NCBI GenBank assembly: GCA_015075365.1
Contig: JABTUN010000003.1
Coordinates: 537,060 to 601,059 of the forward strand
DNA length: 64,000 nt
From: Verrucomicrobiaceae bacterium
GTDB taxonomy: Bacteria; Verrucomicrobiota; Verrucomicrobiia; Verrucomicrobiales; Verrucomicrobiaceae
Direction: 5' to 3'
The stretch's first letter is position 1, and each line of letters begins with the position of its first letter. Made by a program: the position numbers and the translations under genes. The notes under the pieces are model-generated. The model searched no databases. It worked only from the letters and a program-made list of their open reading frames with translations, and was not told the DNA's origin. This document shows positions 51,776 through 59,574 of the stretch, one piece after another.

Positions 51776-52606
51776 TCACGACTGCTCGCTCCGATATGCG
51801 GCGGGTGAGGTGTTGCGATATTGCCGCATCATGCGGCTGAAGTAGTGCCGGTTCACCAGGCCGCAGGTTTCGGCGATGGCCTCGATGCTGTCATCGGTGT
51901 GGCGCAGAAGGCGGCATGCCTCATCCAGGCGGTAGTCGAGCAGGATGCGCATGGGCGGCTGTTGCACCTCCTCTTTGAACAGATGGTTCAGATTGCGCAC
52001 GCTGAGGCCCGCGTGGCGCGCGATCTGATCCGCGGTGAGCTTCAGGCCCAGGTGCTGGTTCATGAACTCCATCGCCTTCAGCACGCGGGGATCGAGCCGC
52101 TGCTGCTCCCACACGCTGGCGGGGAGTTTTTTCAGGAATTCGGTCACGAGCTGGATGCTCACCCAGGGAAAGCGCGCGTTGTCTGGGGTCGCGCCCAGCT
52201 TGATCAATTCGTTGAGCATGGTCTTGTGCGTCGCGGCGGCCGCAAAGGCATGGATGCCCGGCGCCGCGCGGTCTGCCAGGGGGCCCAGGTTGAAATGGCA
52301 GTACCATTTGCTGAACGGCTGCCGCGTCGTCGTGCTGAAAGTCGTGCGTGGCGGGATCAGGTAAACGGTGCCCGGTTTCAGCACGGTGCTCACGCCGTCG
52401 ATCTCCACCACGCCGCCATCCCCCATCGGCCAGTAGAGCCGCCAGTAGGGATCGTTCAGCCGGCGCAGCTCCCACTGCTGCAGTTCGATTTTGCGCGTGG
52501 TCAGGATGTCCACCGTCACCCCTGGCAAGGCCACGCTGCGGTGCCCCTGCACGCGATGCGCCGACCCGGCGGGCACGACGCTGAGGATGGTGGGCTTTTC
52601 TGGCAT
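51776..52606 (-). CDS. AraC-family transcriptional regulator
   Basis: The 276-residue regulator has an N-terminal cupin-like sensing domain (PGTVYLIPPRTTFSTTTRQPFSKWYCHF) and a C-terminal pair of helix-turn-helix motifs (LTADQIARHAGLSVRNLNHLFKEE and IEAIAETCGLVNRHYFSRMMRQY, in parts). It is the first gene of a minus-strand series leading to the glycosyltransferase and glgB, but there are ~50 bp between it and them. The start at 52606 (MPEKPTILSV) is chosen because a perfect palindrome lies immediately upstream; a start at 52648 would put that palindrome in the coding region. Confidence 0.88.
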   Translation of the reverse strand: MPEKPTILSVVPAGSAHRVQGHRSVALPGVTVDILTTRKIELQQWELRRLNDPYWRLYWPMGDGGVVEIDGVSTVLKPGTVYLIPPRTTFSTTTRQPFSKWYCHFNLGPLADRAAPGIHAFAAAATHKTMLNELIKLGATPDNARFPWVSIQLVTEFLKKLPASVWEQQRLDPRVLKAMEFMNQHLGLKLTADQIARHAGLSVRNLNHLFKEEVQQPPMRILLDYRLDEACRLLRHTDDSIEAIAETCGLVNRHYFSRMMRQYRNTSPAAYRSEQS

Positions 52607-52609
52607 GGT

Positions 52610-52628
52610 ATGGCACGCGGCGTGCCAT
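52610..52628. promoter_or_regulatory. Palindromic operator candidate upstream of the AraC-type regulator
   Basis: ATGGCACG-CGG-CGTGCCAT is a perfect 8+3+8 palindrome ending 3 bp before the regulator's ATG (minus strand). A partial second copy, tggcacgcgccggca, begins at 52650. AraC-family proteins normally bind direct rather than inverted repeats, so this could be an operator for another factor, or for autoregulation. Alternatively it is coding, if translation starts at 52648. Confidence 0.5.
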
Positions 52629-52693
52629 GAACCGTCGGAAACGGTCACCTGGCACGCGCCGGCAGACCGGAGTTCAAGCCCCGGACCTTGTCA

Positions 52694-52801
52694 ATGCCTC
52701 ACGGCAGCGGAAAACGCGGGTTCGTCTCGCTGACCTCCTGGCGCTGCTCCGCCAGCACAGCGTCGTTTTCACGCGGTCGATCCAGCCGGCGATTGGGGCG
52801 G
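52694..52801 (-). pseudogene. Decayed 3'-terminal fragment of glyA
   Basis: On the minus strand this reads NDAVLAEQRQEVSETN then PRFPLP stop, nearly identical to the end of the intact GlyA in this window (NDAVLADIRKEVSETN then KRFPLP). Upstream the homology continues (PIAGWIDRV versus QIAAWIDRA) after a ~13-nt deletion that breaks the frame. Many differences are at third codon positions. So this is the tail of a diverged glyA copy rather than a fresh duplication. Nothing of the rest of glyA is present. It has the same orientation as the intact gene, whose 3' end is 1.4 kb away. Confidence 0.85.
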
Positions 52802-52858
52802 GTTTGGGGCCGGGCCGGTGCCTCCCCCGTTTGAGGGATACCGGAAAATTCCCGCGTC

Positions 52859-52867
52859 TGCTAATAT
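52859..52867 (+). promoter_or_regulatory. Extended -10-like promoter candidate ahead of the 21-bp array
   Basis: The sequence TG-C-TAATAT fits an extended -10 box. A TTGAGG hexamer lies upstream at 52831 but with 25-bp spacing, too long for a normal -35. Transcription from here would start about 75 bp before the tandem array and read through it into the downstream gene. In a GC-rich region the box stands out, but evidence is weak. Confidence 0.3.
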
Positions 52868-52928
52868 CGCCGCGTTATCCGGGAAAAACAGCCTGCCGCC
52901 GCCATGGATTCCACCCTTCACCCGCCCA

Positions 52929-53159
52929 GCCAGCGCCGCGTGGCGCAGCCATCGGACCGTGCGGCGCAGGCATCGGACCGCGAGGTTCAGCCATCGGGCC
53001 GCGTGGCGCGGTCATCGAACCGCGAGGTTCAGTCATCGGACCGTGCGGCGCAGCCATCGAACCACGAGGTTCAGTCATCGAACCGCGAGGTTCAGTTATC
53101 GGACCGCGAGGTTCAGTTATCGGACCGTGAGGTTCAGTCATCGGACCGTGAGGTCCGGC
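52929..53159. repeat. Tandem array of ten 21-bp units (plus one degenerate unit)
   Basis: Ten contiguous 21-bp units run from 52950 to 53159, preceded by a degenerate unit at 52929. A typical unit is CATCGAACCGCGAGGTTCAG plus T. The core forms a 5-bp hairpin with a 4-nt loop. GAACC-GCGA-GGTTC (units 4 and 7), GGACC-GTGA-GGTCC (unit 10) and GGACC with GGTTC via one G-U pair (units 2, 8, 9) all keep pairing, and these loops are GNRA type. Unit 6 keeps the stem with loop ACGA. Units 1, 3 and 5 have a GGCGC right arm and pair worse. All six frames are open, but no frame is convincingly coding. There are no spacers, so it is not CRISPR. Confidence 0.9.
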
Positions 53160-53309
53160 CATCGCCGGTCGTGGATTTTGCACCAAAATGCCTTTTCCAG
53201 CTCCGCGATCATTCAACATGACCCAACAGGCCCGGCCCATTGGACCGGGCTGAAGCAGTCCCAGCCCCCGCCATCATCCCACACCATCAAACCCAGAAAG
53301 ACCAAAGCC

Positions 53310-53996
53310 ATGCCCAAATCAGACTACCTGAAGCCTGGTGACGCGGATTTCTCCGCGCAGATGACGCTCTTCAAGAACAACATCGGTGACTACGTCGCCA
53401 CCTTTGGCCTGGCCCCCGCGCAGGTGACCGGCCAGGCCAATGACGCGGCCTACCTCGCCTACGTGCTGGCCATGCAGGACATCTTCAGCAAGGCCGGCCA
53501 GCAGTGGACGGCGTTTAAGAACGCCATCCGCGATGGCGGTGGCGCCGGCACCCCGCCCGTGCCGCCCACGCCGCCCGCCGCCGTCACGCCCGTGGCCCCC
53601 GGCATTGAAAGACGCTTCCGCGAGCTGGTGAGGATGATCAAGGCCCACCCGGCCTACACGACCGCCATCGGCGAGATCCTCGGCATCGAGGGCGTGCAGA
53701 CCGCGCCCCCGCCCCTGGCGGACTTCCAGCCGGAGATCAGCCTGGAACTGCGCGGCGGGCAGGTCTTCATCCGCTGGGGCTGGGGCGGCAAGGGCGTCTT
53801 CCTCAAAGCCATCGAGATCGAGGTGGATCGCGGCAGCGGCTTCCAGTTCCTGACCATCGACACCACGCCGAACTACACGGACACCGCCACGCTGCCGGCC
53901 ACCGCCGCCGTGTGGAAATACCGCGCCATCTACCGCGATGGCGAAGGCCGCGTGGGCCAGTGGAGCGCCGTCGTCAGCATCACCGTCGCCGCGTGA
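53310..53996 (+). CDS. Helical-domain plus FnIII-like protein of unknown function
   Basis: The 228-residue protein has no signal peptide. Residues about 1-75 are helical (DYLKPGDADFSAQMTLFKNN, AYVLAMQDIFSKAGQQW). A Pro/Ala linker (PPVPPTPPAAVTPVAP), a further helix pair (RRFRELVRMIKAHP, IGEILGIEG) and a C-terminal FnIII-like sandwich follow (VFIRWGWGGKGVFLKAIEIE, WKYRAIYRDGEGRVGQWS). It resembles a family I have seen in Planctomycetes and Bacteroidetes with unknown role. The ATG at 53310 is the natural start; the frame is open upstream through the 21-bp array, so a longer repeat-bearing form is formally possible. Confidence 0.8.
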   Translation: MPKSDYLKPGDADFSAQMTLFKNNIGDYVATFGLAPAQVTGQANDAAYLAYVLAMQDIFSKAGQQWTAFKNAIRDGGGAGTPPVPPTPPAAVTPVAPGIERRFRELVRMIKAHPAYTTAIGEILGIEGVQTAPPPLADFQPEISLELRGGQVFIRWGWGGKGVFLKAIEIEVDRGSGFQFLTIDTTPNYTDTATLPATAAVWKYRAIYRDGEGRVGQWSAVVSITVAA

Positions 53997-54006
53997 GTCT
54001 TGCGGG

Positions 54007-54023
54007 CCGTCTCGTTGAGACGG
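54007..54023. terminator. Short perfect hairpin after the FnIII-like gene
   Basis: CCGTCTC-GTT-GAGACGG lies 10 bp after the stop at 53996 and ~90 bp before the convergent glyA stop. It could serve as terminator or processing site, though no T-tract follows. Its style (short palindrome with a three-base loop) is like the palindromes at 40,996 and 41,129. Confidence 0.45.
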
Positions 54024-54113
54024 TCGCAACATGCCCCTCCCGCGCTCGTGCCCGACACCGGGCAACGAACCGCCATTTCTCAGCAGATTGAGTGGCCCCG
54101 GCGCCCCTCGCGC

Positions 54114-55808
54114 TCAAGGCAGCGGAAAGCGCTTGTTCGTCTCGCTGACCTCTTTGCGGATGTCGGCCAGCACGGCGTCGTTTTCGCGATTCTTGAGCGC
54201 GCGGTCGATCCAGGCGGCGATTTGGGCCATCTCGGCTTCCTTCATGCCGCGGGTCGTGACGGCAGGGGTGCCGACGCGGATGCCGCCGCCGAGGGTGATC
54301 TTCTCGGTGTCGAAGGGGATGCCGTTTTTGTTCACGGTGATGGCGGCCTTGTCGAGGGTCTCGCTGGCGATTTTGCCGTTGAGGCCCTGCGGACGCAGAT
54401 CGACGAGCATGAGGTGGTTGTCGGTGCCGCCGCTGGTGATGCGGTAGCCGAGGGCCATGAGCGCGGCGGCGAGGGCCTGGGCGTTTTTGACGACCTGGGC
54501 GGTGTAGGCTTTGAAGTCAGGCTTGAGGCACTCGCCGAAGCAGACTGCCTTGGCGGCGATGACGTGCATGAGCGGGCCGCCCTGCACGCCGGGGAAGACC
54601 TGGCTCTGGATCTTTTTGAAGAGGTCCTCGTTGTTCGTGAGGATCATGCCGCCACGCGGGCCGCGCAGGCTCTTGTGAGTCGTCGTGGTGACGAAGTCGG
54701 CGTATTCCATCGGCGAAGGATGCGCGCCACCGGCGACGAGACCGGCGATGTGGGCCATATCGACGAAAAGATACGCGCCGACGCTCTTGGCGATCTCGCT
54801 CATCTTTTTGAAGTCGATGATGCGCGGATACGCTGAGGCACCGGCGGTGATCATCTTCGGTTTTTCACGCAGGGCGACTTCGGCGAGCTCGTCGTAGTTG
54901 ATGCGCTCGTCGGTGGCGCTGACGCCGTATTGGCAGAACTGGTAAAAACGGCCGCTGAAGTTGGCCGGATTGCCGTGGGTGAGATGGCCGCCATGGGCGA
55001 GGTTCATGCCGAGCACTTTGTCGCCGGGCTGCAGCACGCTGAAATAGACGGCGGCATTGGCCTGCGAGCCGGAGTGGGGCTGCACGTTGGCGAATTTCGC
55101 GCCGAAGAGCTCGCACGCGCGGTCGATGGCGAGCTGCTCGACCTTGTCCACTTCCTCACAGCCGCCATACCAGCGCTTCGCGGGATAACCTTCGGCGTAT
55201 TTGTTCGTGAGGCAGCTGCCTTGAGCCGCCATCACGGCGCGGGAGGTGAAGTTTTCGCTCGCGATGAGCTCGATGTGGTCCTGCTGGCGTTGCTGCTCGC
55301 CCTGGATGATGTGGGCGACGGCGGGATCGGCGGAGGCGAGGATGCTGAGGGGGTGGGCTTGGGTGTTCATTTTATCGACGCGGCGGCCATGACGGCCTCC
55401 AGCAAAGGGGGTGGCGAGCCAGGCGGTGGCAATGTCTTTCGCCAGAGACTCGGGCGTGGTTTTGCCTGCGAGGCAGAGAATGTTCGAGGCATTGTGCTCG
55501 CGGGTGATCTTCGCGGTCTCCACATCGTGCACGAGGGAGGCCTGGATGCCGGCGTGGCGGTTCGCGGCGATGCTGACGCCGATGCCGGTGGTGCAAACGA
55601 GGATGCCCGCGTCCGCGCGGCCGTCCAACACACGCTCGCTGACCATCTCCGCGAAGTCCGGGTAGTCCACGCTGTCCATCGTGTGCGTGCCAACGTCCTC
55701 GACTTCAAAACCCGCGGCCTTCAGGTGCGCCGCGACGGCGTTTTTGAGCACGAGGCCGCCGTGGTCGGAACCAATGGCGAGAGTGCGGGGAAGATCAGGC
55801 TGGGACAT
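54114..55808 (-). CDS. In-frame fusion of ribose-5-phosphate isomerase B and serine hydroxymethyltransferase
   Basis: One 564-residue frame encodes two whole enzymes. Residues 1-146 are RpiB (GSDHGGLVLK; Cys72 in VCTTGIGVSIAANR; ending FAGGRHGRRVDK), which interconverts ribose 5-phosphate and ribulose 5-phosphate. Residues 147-564 are GlyA (ELIASENF; PLP lysine in TTTTHKSLRGPRGG; GGTDNHLMLVDL), which transfers a one-carbon unit between serine and glycine. There is no linker: Lys146 is followed by Met147 (ATG at 55370), exactly where a separate glyA would start. Independent initiation at 55370 is possible. Its 5,10-methylene-THF feeds ThyA. Confidence 0.93.
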   Translation of the reverse strand: MSQPDLPRTLAIGSDHGGLVLKNAVAAHLKAAGFEVEDVGTHTMDSVDYPDFAEMVSERVLDGRADAGILVCTTGIGVSIAANRHAGIQASLVHDVETAKITREHNASNILCLAGKTTPESLAKDIATAWLATPFAGGRHGRRVDKMNTQAHPLSILASADPAVAHIIQGEQQRQQDHIELIASENFTSRAVMAAQGSCLTNKYAEGYPAKRWYGGCEEVDKVEQLAIDRACELFGAKFANVQPHSGSQANAAVYFSVLQPGDKVLGMNLAHGGHLTHGNPANFSGRFYQFCQYGVSATDERINYDELAEVALREKPKMITAGASAYPRIIDFKKMSEIAKSVGAYLFVDMAHIAGLVAGGAHPSPMEYADFVTTTTHKSLRGPRGGMILTNNEDLFKKIQSQVFPGVQGGPLMHVIAAKAVCFGECLKPDFKAYTAQVVKNAQALAAALMALGYRITSGGTDNHLMLVDLRPQGLNGKIASETLDKAAITVNKNGIPFDTEKITLGGGIRVGTPAVTTRGMKEAEMAQIAAWIDRALKNRENDAVLADIRKEVSETNKRFPLP

Positions 55809-55994
55809 GGGCGGGGGAGGCGCAAATGGGGCAGGCTGGCCGGGAGGTCAAGCCGGAGGTTTGGTGATGGCCGCGCTGCCTCGAGAGATGTCGTTCACGC
55901 CCCTGGCATGGCACCGCATCCGGACATGGAAAACCCCGCGGAGGGCGGAATCCCACCTTGCCCCGCGTCCCATTCTGCCCACGATCAGCGGCCC

Positions 55995-57419
55995 ATGTTC
56001 TCCGCCCTCACTGAAAAACTCGAGCACGCTTTCAAAAAGCTTCGCGGCCAGGCCAAAATTAGCGAATCCAACGTCGCCGACGCGATGCAGGACATCCGCA
56101 TGGCGCTGCTGGAGGCCGATGTCGATTTCAAGGTGGCGAAGGACCTTGTCGAGGCGGTCAAGACACAGTCACTGGGCGCGGAGGTGCTGCGCAGCGTCTC
56201 CCCCGGCCAGCAGATCGTGAAAATCTTCCACGACGAGCTGGTGAAGATTCTTGGAACCGCCGTGGCGCTCAATGTCGATCCGCCGCAGCGCATCCTCATG
56301 ACCGGTCTCAACGGCGCGGGCAAAACCACCACCTCCGCCAAGCTGGCGGCCTGGCTGAAGAAACAGGGCCGCCGCCCGCTGCTCCTCGCACTCGATTTAT
56401 ACCGCCCCGCCGCCATCCAGCAGCTCCAGGTGCTCGGCCAGCAGCTCGGCGTGCCCGTTTTCGCCCCGGCGGCGGGAGAAACCGATCCGGTGAAGGCCGC
56501 GAAGGCCGCGCTCGTCTGGCTCAAGGAACAGGGCAGCGGCGTGGCGATCTTTGACACCGCCGGCCGTCAGGATCTCGACGAGGAACTGCTCGCCGAGCTG
56601 AAAAAGGTCCGCGAGGTCGTGCAGCCGAACGAGGTCCTGCTCATCGCCGATGCCGCCACCGGCCAGCAGGCGGTCAGCGTCGCGCAGAAGTTCAATGAAG
56701 CCGTCGGCATCACCGGCCTCATCATGACGAAGCTGGATGGCGACGCGCGAGGCGGTGCGCTGCTCTCCATGCGGCAGGTCACCGGCTGCCCGGTGAAGTT
56801 CCTCGGCGTCGGTGAAAAGATCGACCAGCTCGAGATTTTCCATCCGGACCGCATGGCACAGCGCATCCTCGACATGGGCGATGTCGTCAGCCTCGTGGAA
56901 AAGGCCGCGGAGGAGATCGACGAGAAGGAGGCCATGAAGCTCGCCGAGCGCATGCAGAGCAACAAATTCGACTTCAACGACATGCTCCAGCAGATGCGCA
57001 TGATGAAGAAGCTCTCGGGTGGCGGCATCGGCGGCCTGCTCGGCATGCTGCCCGGCATGAGCAAGATGAAGGACATGATCAACAACGACGATGCCGACCG
57101 CAAAATGCGGCACACCGAGGCGCTCATTCTCTCCATGACGCCCAAGGAGCGCTCCCGCCCCGAGATCATCAATGGTCAGCGCCGCAAGCGCATCTGCGCC
57201 GGTGCCGGCCGCCCCGTGATGGAGATGAACCAGCTCCTCAAGCAGTATGAGATGATGAAGAAGATGATGAAGAACCAGGGTGCCATGATGCAGATGGCCA
57301 GCGCCATGATGGGCGGCGGTGGCGGCATGGGCGGGCTCGGCGGTCTGCTCGGCGGCCTCGGTGGTGGCGGCAAGATGCCCAAGCTGCCGCCGGGGATGAA
57401 GTTCCCGGGCAAATTCTAA
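55995..57419 (+). CDS. ffh: Signal recognition particle GTPase Ffh
   Basis: The 474-residue protein targets nascent membrane and secretory proteins with the SRP RNA. It has an N domain (FSALTEKLEHAFKKL), a G domain with G1 GLNGAGKTTTSAKL (104-117), DTAGRQDLDEEL (G3), TKLDGDARGGA (G4) and an M domain (IINGQRRKRICAGAG) for RNA and signal binding. A Gly/Met/Lys-rich tail follows. Start 55995 (MFSALTEKL) is standard; a much longer in-frame reading upstream is antisense to glyA. No SRP RNA gene is seen nearby. Confidence 0.97.
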   Translation: MFSALTEKLEHAFKKLRGQAKISESNVADAMQDIRMALLEADVDFKVAKDLVEAVKTQSLGAEVLRSVSPGQQIVKIFHDELVKILGTAVALNVDPPQRILMTGLNGAGKTTTSAKLAAWLKKQGRRPLLLALDLYRPAAIQQLQVLGQQLGVPVFAPAAGETDPVKAAKAALVWLKEQGSGVAIFDTAGRQDLDEELLAELKKVREVVQPNEVLLIADAATGQQAVSVAQKFNEAVGITGLIMTKLDGDARGGALLSMRQVTGCPVKFLGVGEKIDQLEIFHPDRMAQRILDMGDVVSLVEKAAEEIDEKEAMKLAERMQSNKFDFNDMLQQMRMMKKLSGGGIGGLLGMLPGMSKMKDMINNDDADRKMRHTEALILSMTPKERSRPEIINGQRRKRICAGAGRPVMEMNQLLKQYEMMKKMMKNQGAMMQMASAMMGGGGGMGGLGGLLGGLGGGGKMPKLPPGMKFPGKF

Positions 57420-57453
57420 AATCCGAAAATCACCAAGCACTCTTCACCGTTCC

Positions 57454-58407
57454 ATGTCTTCCCCCTTTCGCATCGGAGTCGCCGGCGTCGGCGCCATCGG
57501 CAAGAATCACGCCCGCCTGATGGCGGACATCGCCGCGAAAAGCGGTGGTGTGGTGCAGTTTGCTGCCGTGTATGACGCGGATGCCGCCCGTGCGGCCGAG
57601 TTTGCCGCCCAGTACGGCACCTATGCCGCGAGCGATCTCGAAGACTTCGCACAGCGCGTGGACGCGGCCACGGTGGCGGTGCCGACGATTTTTCACCGCA
57701 AGGTGGCCGAGCCGCTCATGCAGCGCGGGATTCACGTCATGGTGGAAAAGCCCATCAGCGAGTCTTACGCCGAGGCTCAGGCGCTGATCGAACTCGCGCA
57801 GGCCAGAAGCGTCATTTTGCAGGTGGGGCACATCGAGCGCTTCAATCCGGTGCTGCTGCAACTGGAGCAGCGCATGGACAATCCAAAGTTCATCGAGGCG
57901 CACCGCCTTTCGCCCTTCCCGAACCGCAGCATCGACATCGGCGTCGTTTTAGACCTTATGATCCACGACATCGAGATCGTGCTGCATCTCGTCAAGTCAC
58001 CGCTTGTGCAGGTAGATGCCGTGGGCATCCCTGTTTTGACGAAGCGTGAGGACATTGCCAATGCGCGACTGAAATTCGCCAACGGCTGCATTGCCAACAT
58101 CACCGCCAGCCGCATTTCGCCCGAGAAGATGCGCAAAATCCGCGTCTTCCAGAGCGACAGCTATCTCAGCCTCGACTATCAGGAACAGAGCGGCTGGATT
58201 TACCGCAAGGACGGCATGCAGATTGTGCGAGAGGCCGTCGAGGTCGAGAAAGACGAGCCGCTGAAGCTTGAGATCGCCTCCTTCGTCGAATGTGCCCGTC
58301 AGGGCCGCCGCCCGGTCGTCACTGGCCAGGAGGGCGCGGAGGCCGTGCGAATCGCGCTGGAGATTACAGATCAAATTGAGCGAAACGCCGCCCTCGGAGC
58401 CAAGTGA
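57454..58407 (+). CDS. Gfo/Idh/MocA-family oxidoreductase coupled to lpxB
   Basis: The 317-residue protein has an N-terminal Rossmann domain (IGVAGVGAIGKNHARLM, then the family motif VEKPISESYAEAQ) and a C-terminal dimerisation/substrate domain (QVGHIERFNPVLLQL; DLMIHDIEIVL). It overlaps lpxB by 4 bp, so the two are translationally coupled. By analogy with GnnA, a UDP-GlcNAc oxidoreductase that makes a 3-amino sugar for lipid A, a lipid A role is plausible, but no GnnB-like aminotransferase is visible here. The assignment therefore stays at the family level. Confidence 0.88.
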   Translation: MSSPFRIGVAGVGAIGKNHARLMADIAAKSGGVVQFAAVYDADAARAAEFAAQYGTYAASDLEDFAQRVDAATVAVPTIFHRKVAEPLMQRGIHVMVEKPISESYAEAQALIELAQARSVILQVGHIERFNPVLLQLEQRMDNPKFIEAHRLSPFPNRSIDIGVVLDLMIHDIEIVLHLVKSPLVQVDAVGIPVLTKREDIANARLKFANGCIANITASRISPEKMRKIRVFQSDSYLSLDYQEQSGWIYRKDGMQIVREAVEVEKDEPLKLEIASFVECARQGRRPVVTGQEGAEAVRIALEITDQIERNAALGAK

Positions 58408-59531
58408 GCCGCTTCCACATCATCGCAGGTGAAATCAGCGGCGACACCCACGCCGCGGGGCTCTTGCGTGAGTTGAAGGTACAGCAGGCGGATTTGCAGA
58501 TCACTGGTCTCGGTGGCGTGCGCATGCGCGAGGTGTGCGGCGACAGCATCGAGGACTGGGTCGAAAAAGCAGGCGTTGTCGGTCTATGGGAAGTGCTGAA
58601 GATGTACAGCTACTTCAAAGAACGGATGACGGCGCAAACGGCGCAGATCCTCGATCAAAGGCCTGACGTGGTGATCTTGGTGGATTATCCCGGGTTTAAT
58701 CTCCGGCTGGCGAAAGCGCTGCGTGAGGGCGGCTACGCGAGCAAGATCGTTTACTACATCAGCCCGCAGGTCTGGGCGTGGAAGAAGGGGCGCGTGAAGA
58801 CGATGGCGAAGGTGCTCGATCTCATGATCTGCATTTTTCCCTTCGAGAAGGACTTTTATGAGAAGAGCGGCCTCAAGACGGAGTTCTGCGGCCATCCGAT
58901 GGTCGATCGCGTGCAGACGCTGCGCCGCGACTGGAAGCGTGAGCCCGCGTTGGTCGGCTGGTTTCCTGGAAGCCGGCTGAATGAGGTGCGCCGGCTGTTT
59001 CCAGTCATGATGGAAGCCTCGAAGGCCATCCTGCTCGCTGTGCCGCAGGCGCGTTTCGCGGTCTCGGCGGCCAATGAGACACTCGCGGGCCACATGCGTG
59101 CCATGGCGGACGCGCACGGCATGCCGGAGGCGAAACGCTGGATCGAAGTCGGCACGGTTTACGATCTCATGCAGCGCTGCGAGGCCGGTGCGGTGGCCAG
59201 CGGCACCGCCACGCTCGAAGCGGCGTGCTTTGGCCTGCCCTACACGCTCATCTACAACGTGAGCTGGCCCACCTACGTCGTCGGCAAGCTCGTCGTGCGA
59301 ATCAAGCACCTCGGCATCATCAACATTCTCGCCAAGCGCGAGGTGGTGAAGGAGCTCGTGCAGGGCGCGCTCAATCCCGACACGCTCGCGCGCGCCACGG
59401 CCGACCTGCTGACCGATTCAGCGAAGCGCGAGGCCCTGCAGGCTGATCTGGCCTCCGTGGTGGCCACGCTGGGCAGCGGCGGTGCCTACGAGCGCGCGGC
59501 GCGTGCGGTGCTCGACTGCCTGCACGCGTGA
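58404..59531 (+). CDS. lpxB: Lipid-A-disaccharide synthase
   Basis: The 375-residue GT19 glycosyltransferase condenses lipid X with UDP-diacylglucosamine to form the beta-1,6-linked lipid A disaccharide. Recognisable parts are HIIAGEISGDTHAAGLL, DVVILVDYPGFNLRLAKAL, YYISPQVWAWKKGRV, FPFEKDFYEKSGL with GHPMVDR, and GTATLEAACFGLP. The start GTG at 58404 lies inside the stop of the preceding gene (overlap gtga). Its presence means the organism makes lipopolysaccharide. Confidence 0.96.
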   Translation: MSRFHIIAGEISGDTHAAGLLRELKVQQADLQITGLGGVRMREVCGDSIEDWVEKAGVVGLWEVLKMYSYFKERMTAQTAQILDQRPDVVILVDYPGFNLRLAKALREGGYASKIVYYISPQVWAWKKGRVKTMAKVLDLMICIFPFEKDFYEKSGLKTEFCGHPMVDRVQTLRRDWKREPALVGWFPGSRLNEVRRLFPVMMEASKAILLAVPQARFAVSAANETLAGHMRAMADAHGMPEAKRWIEVGTVYDLMQRCEAGAVASGTATLEAACFGLPYTLIYNVSWPTYVVGKLVVRIKHLGIINILAKREVVKELVQGALNPDTLARATADLLTDSAKREALQADLASVVATLGSGGAYERAARAVLDCLHA

Positions 59532-59574
59532 GCACGGTTGCGCGCGAAGCTGTACGGCCCATCATCGCGGCCAC

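Noticed and set aside
52929..53159. CRISPR array
   Set aside because: The 21-bp units are contiguous with no unique spacers between them, and there are no cas genes.
52904..53221. 105-residue protein of heptapeptide repeats (SDREVQ type) encoded by the array
   Set aside because: All six frames are open because the unit is 21 bp without stops. Differences between units are mostly non-synonymous in this frame, so coding is not supported.
55809..55994. SRP RNA or glycine riboswitch between rpiB-glyA and ffh
   Set aside because: I find neither the SRP RNA tetraloop domain nor the conserved glycine aptamer core in these 186 bases.
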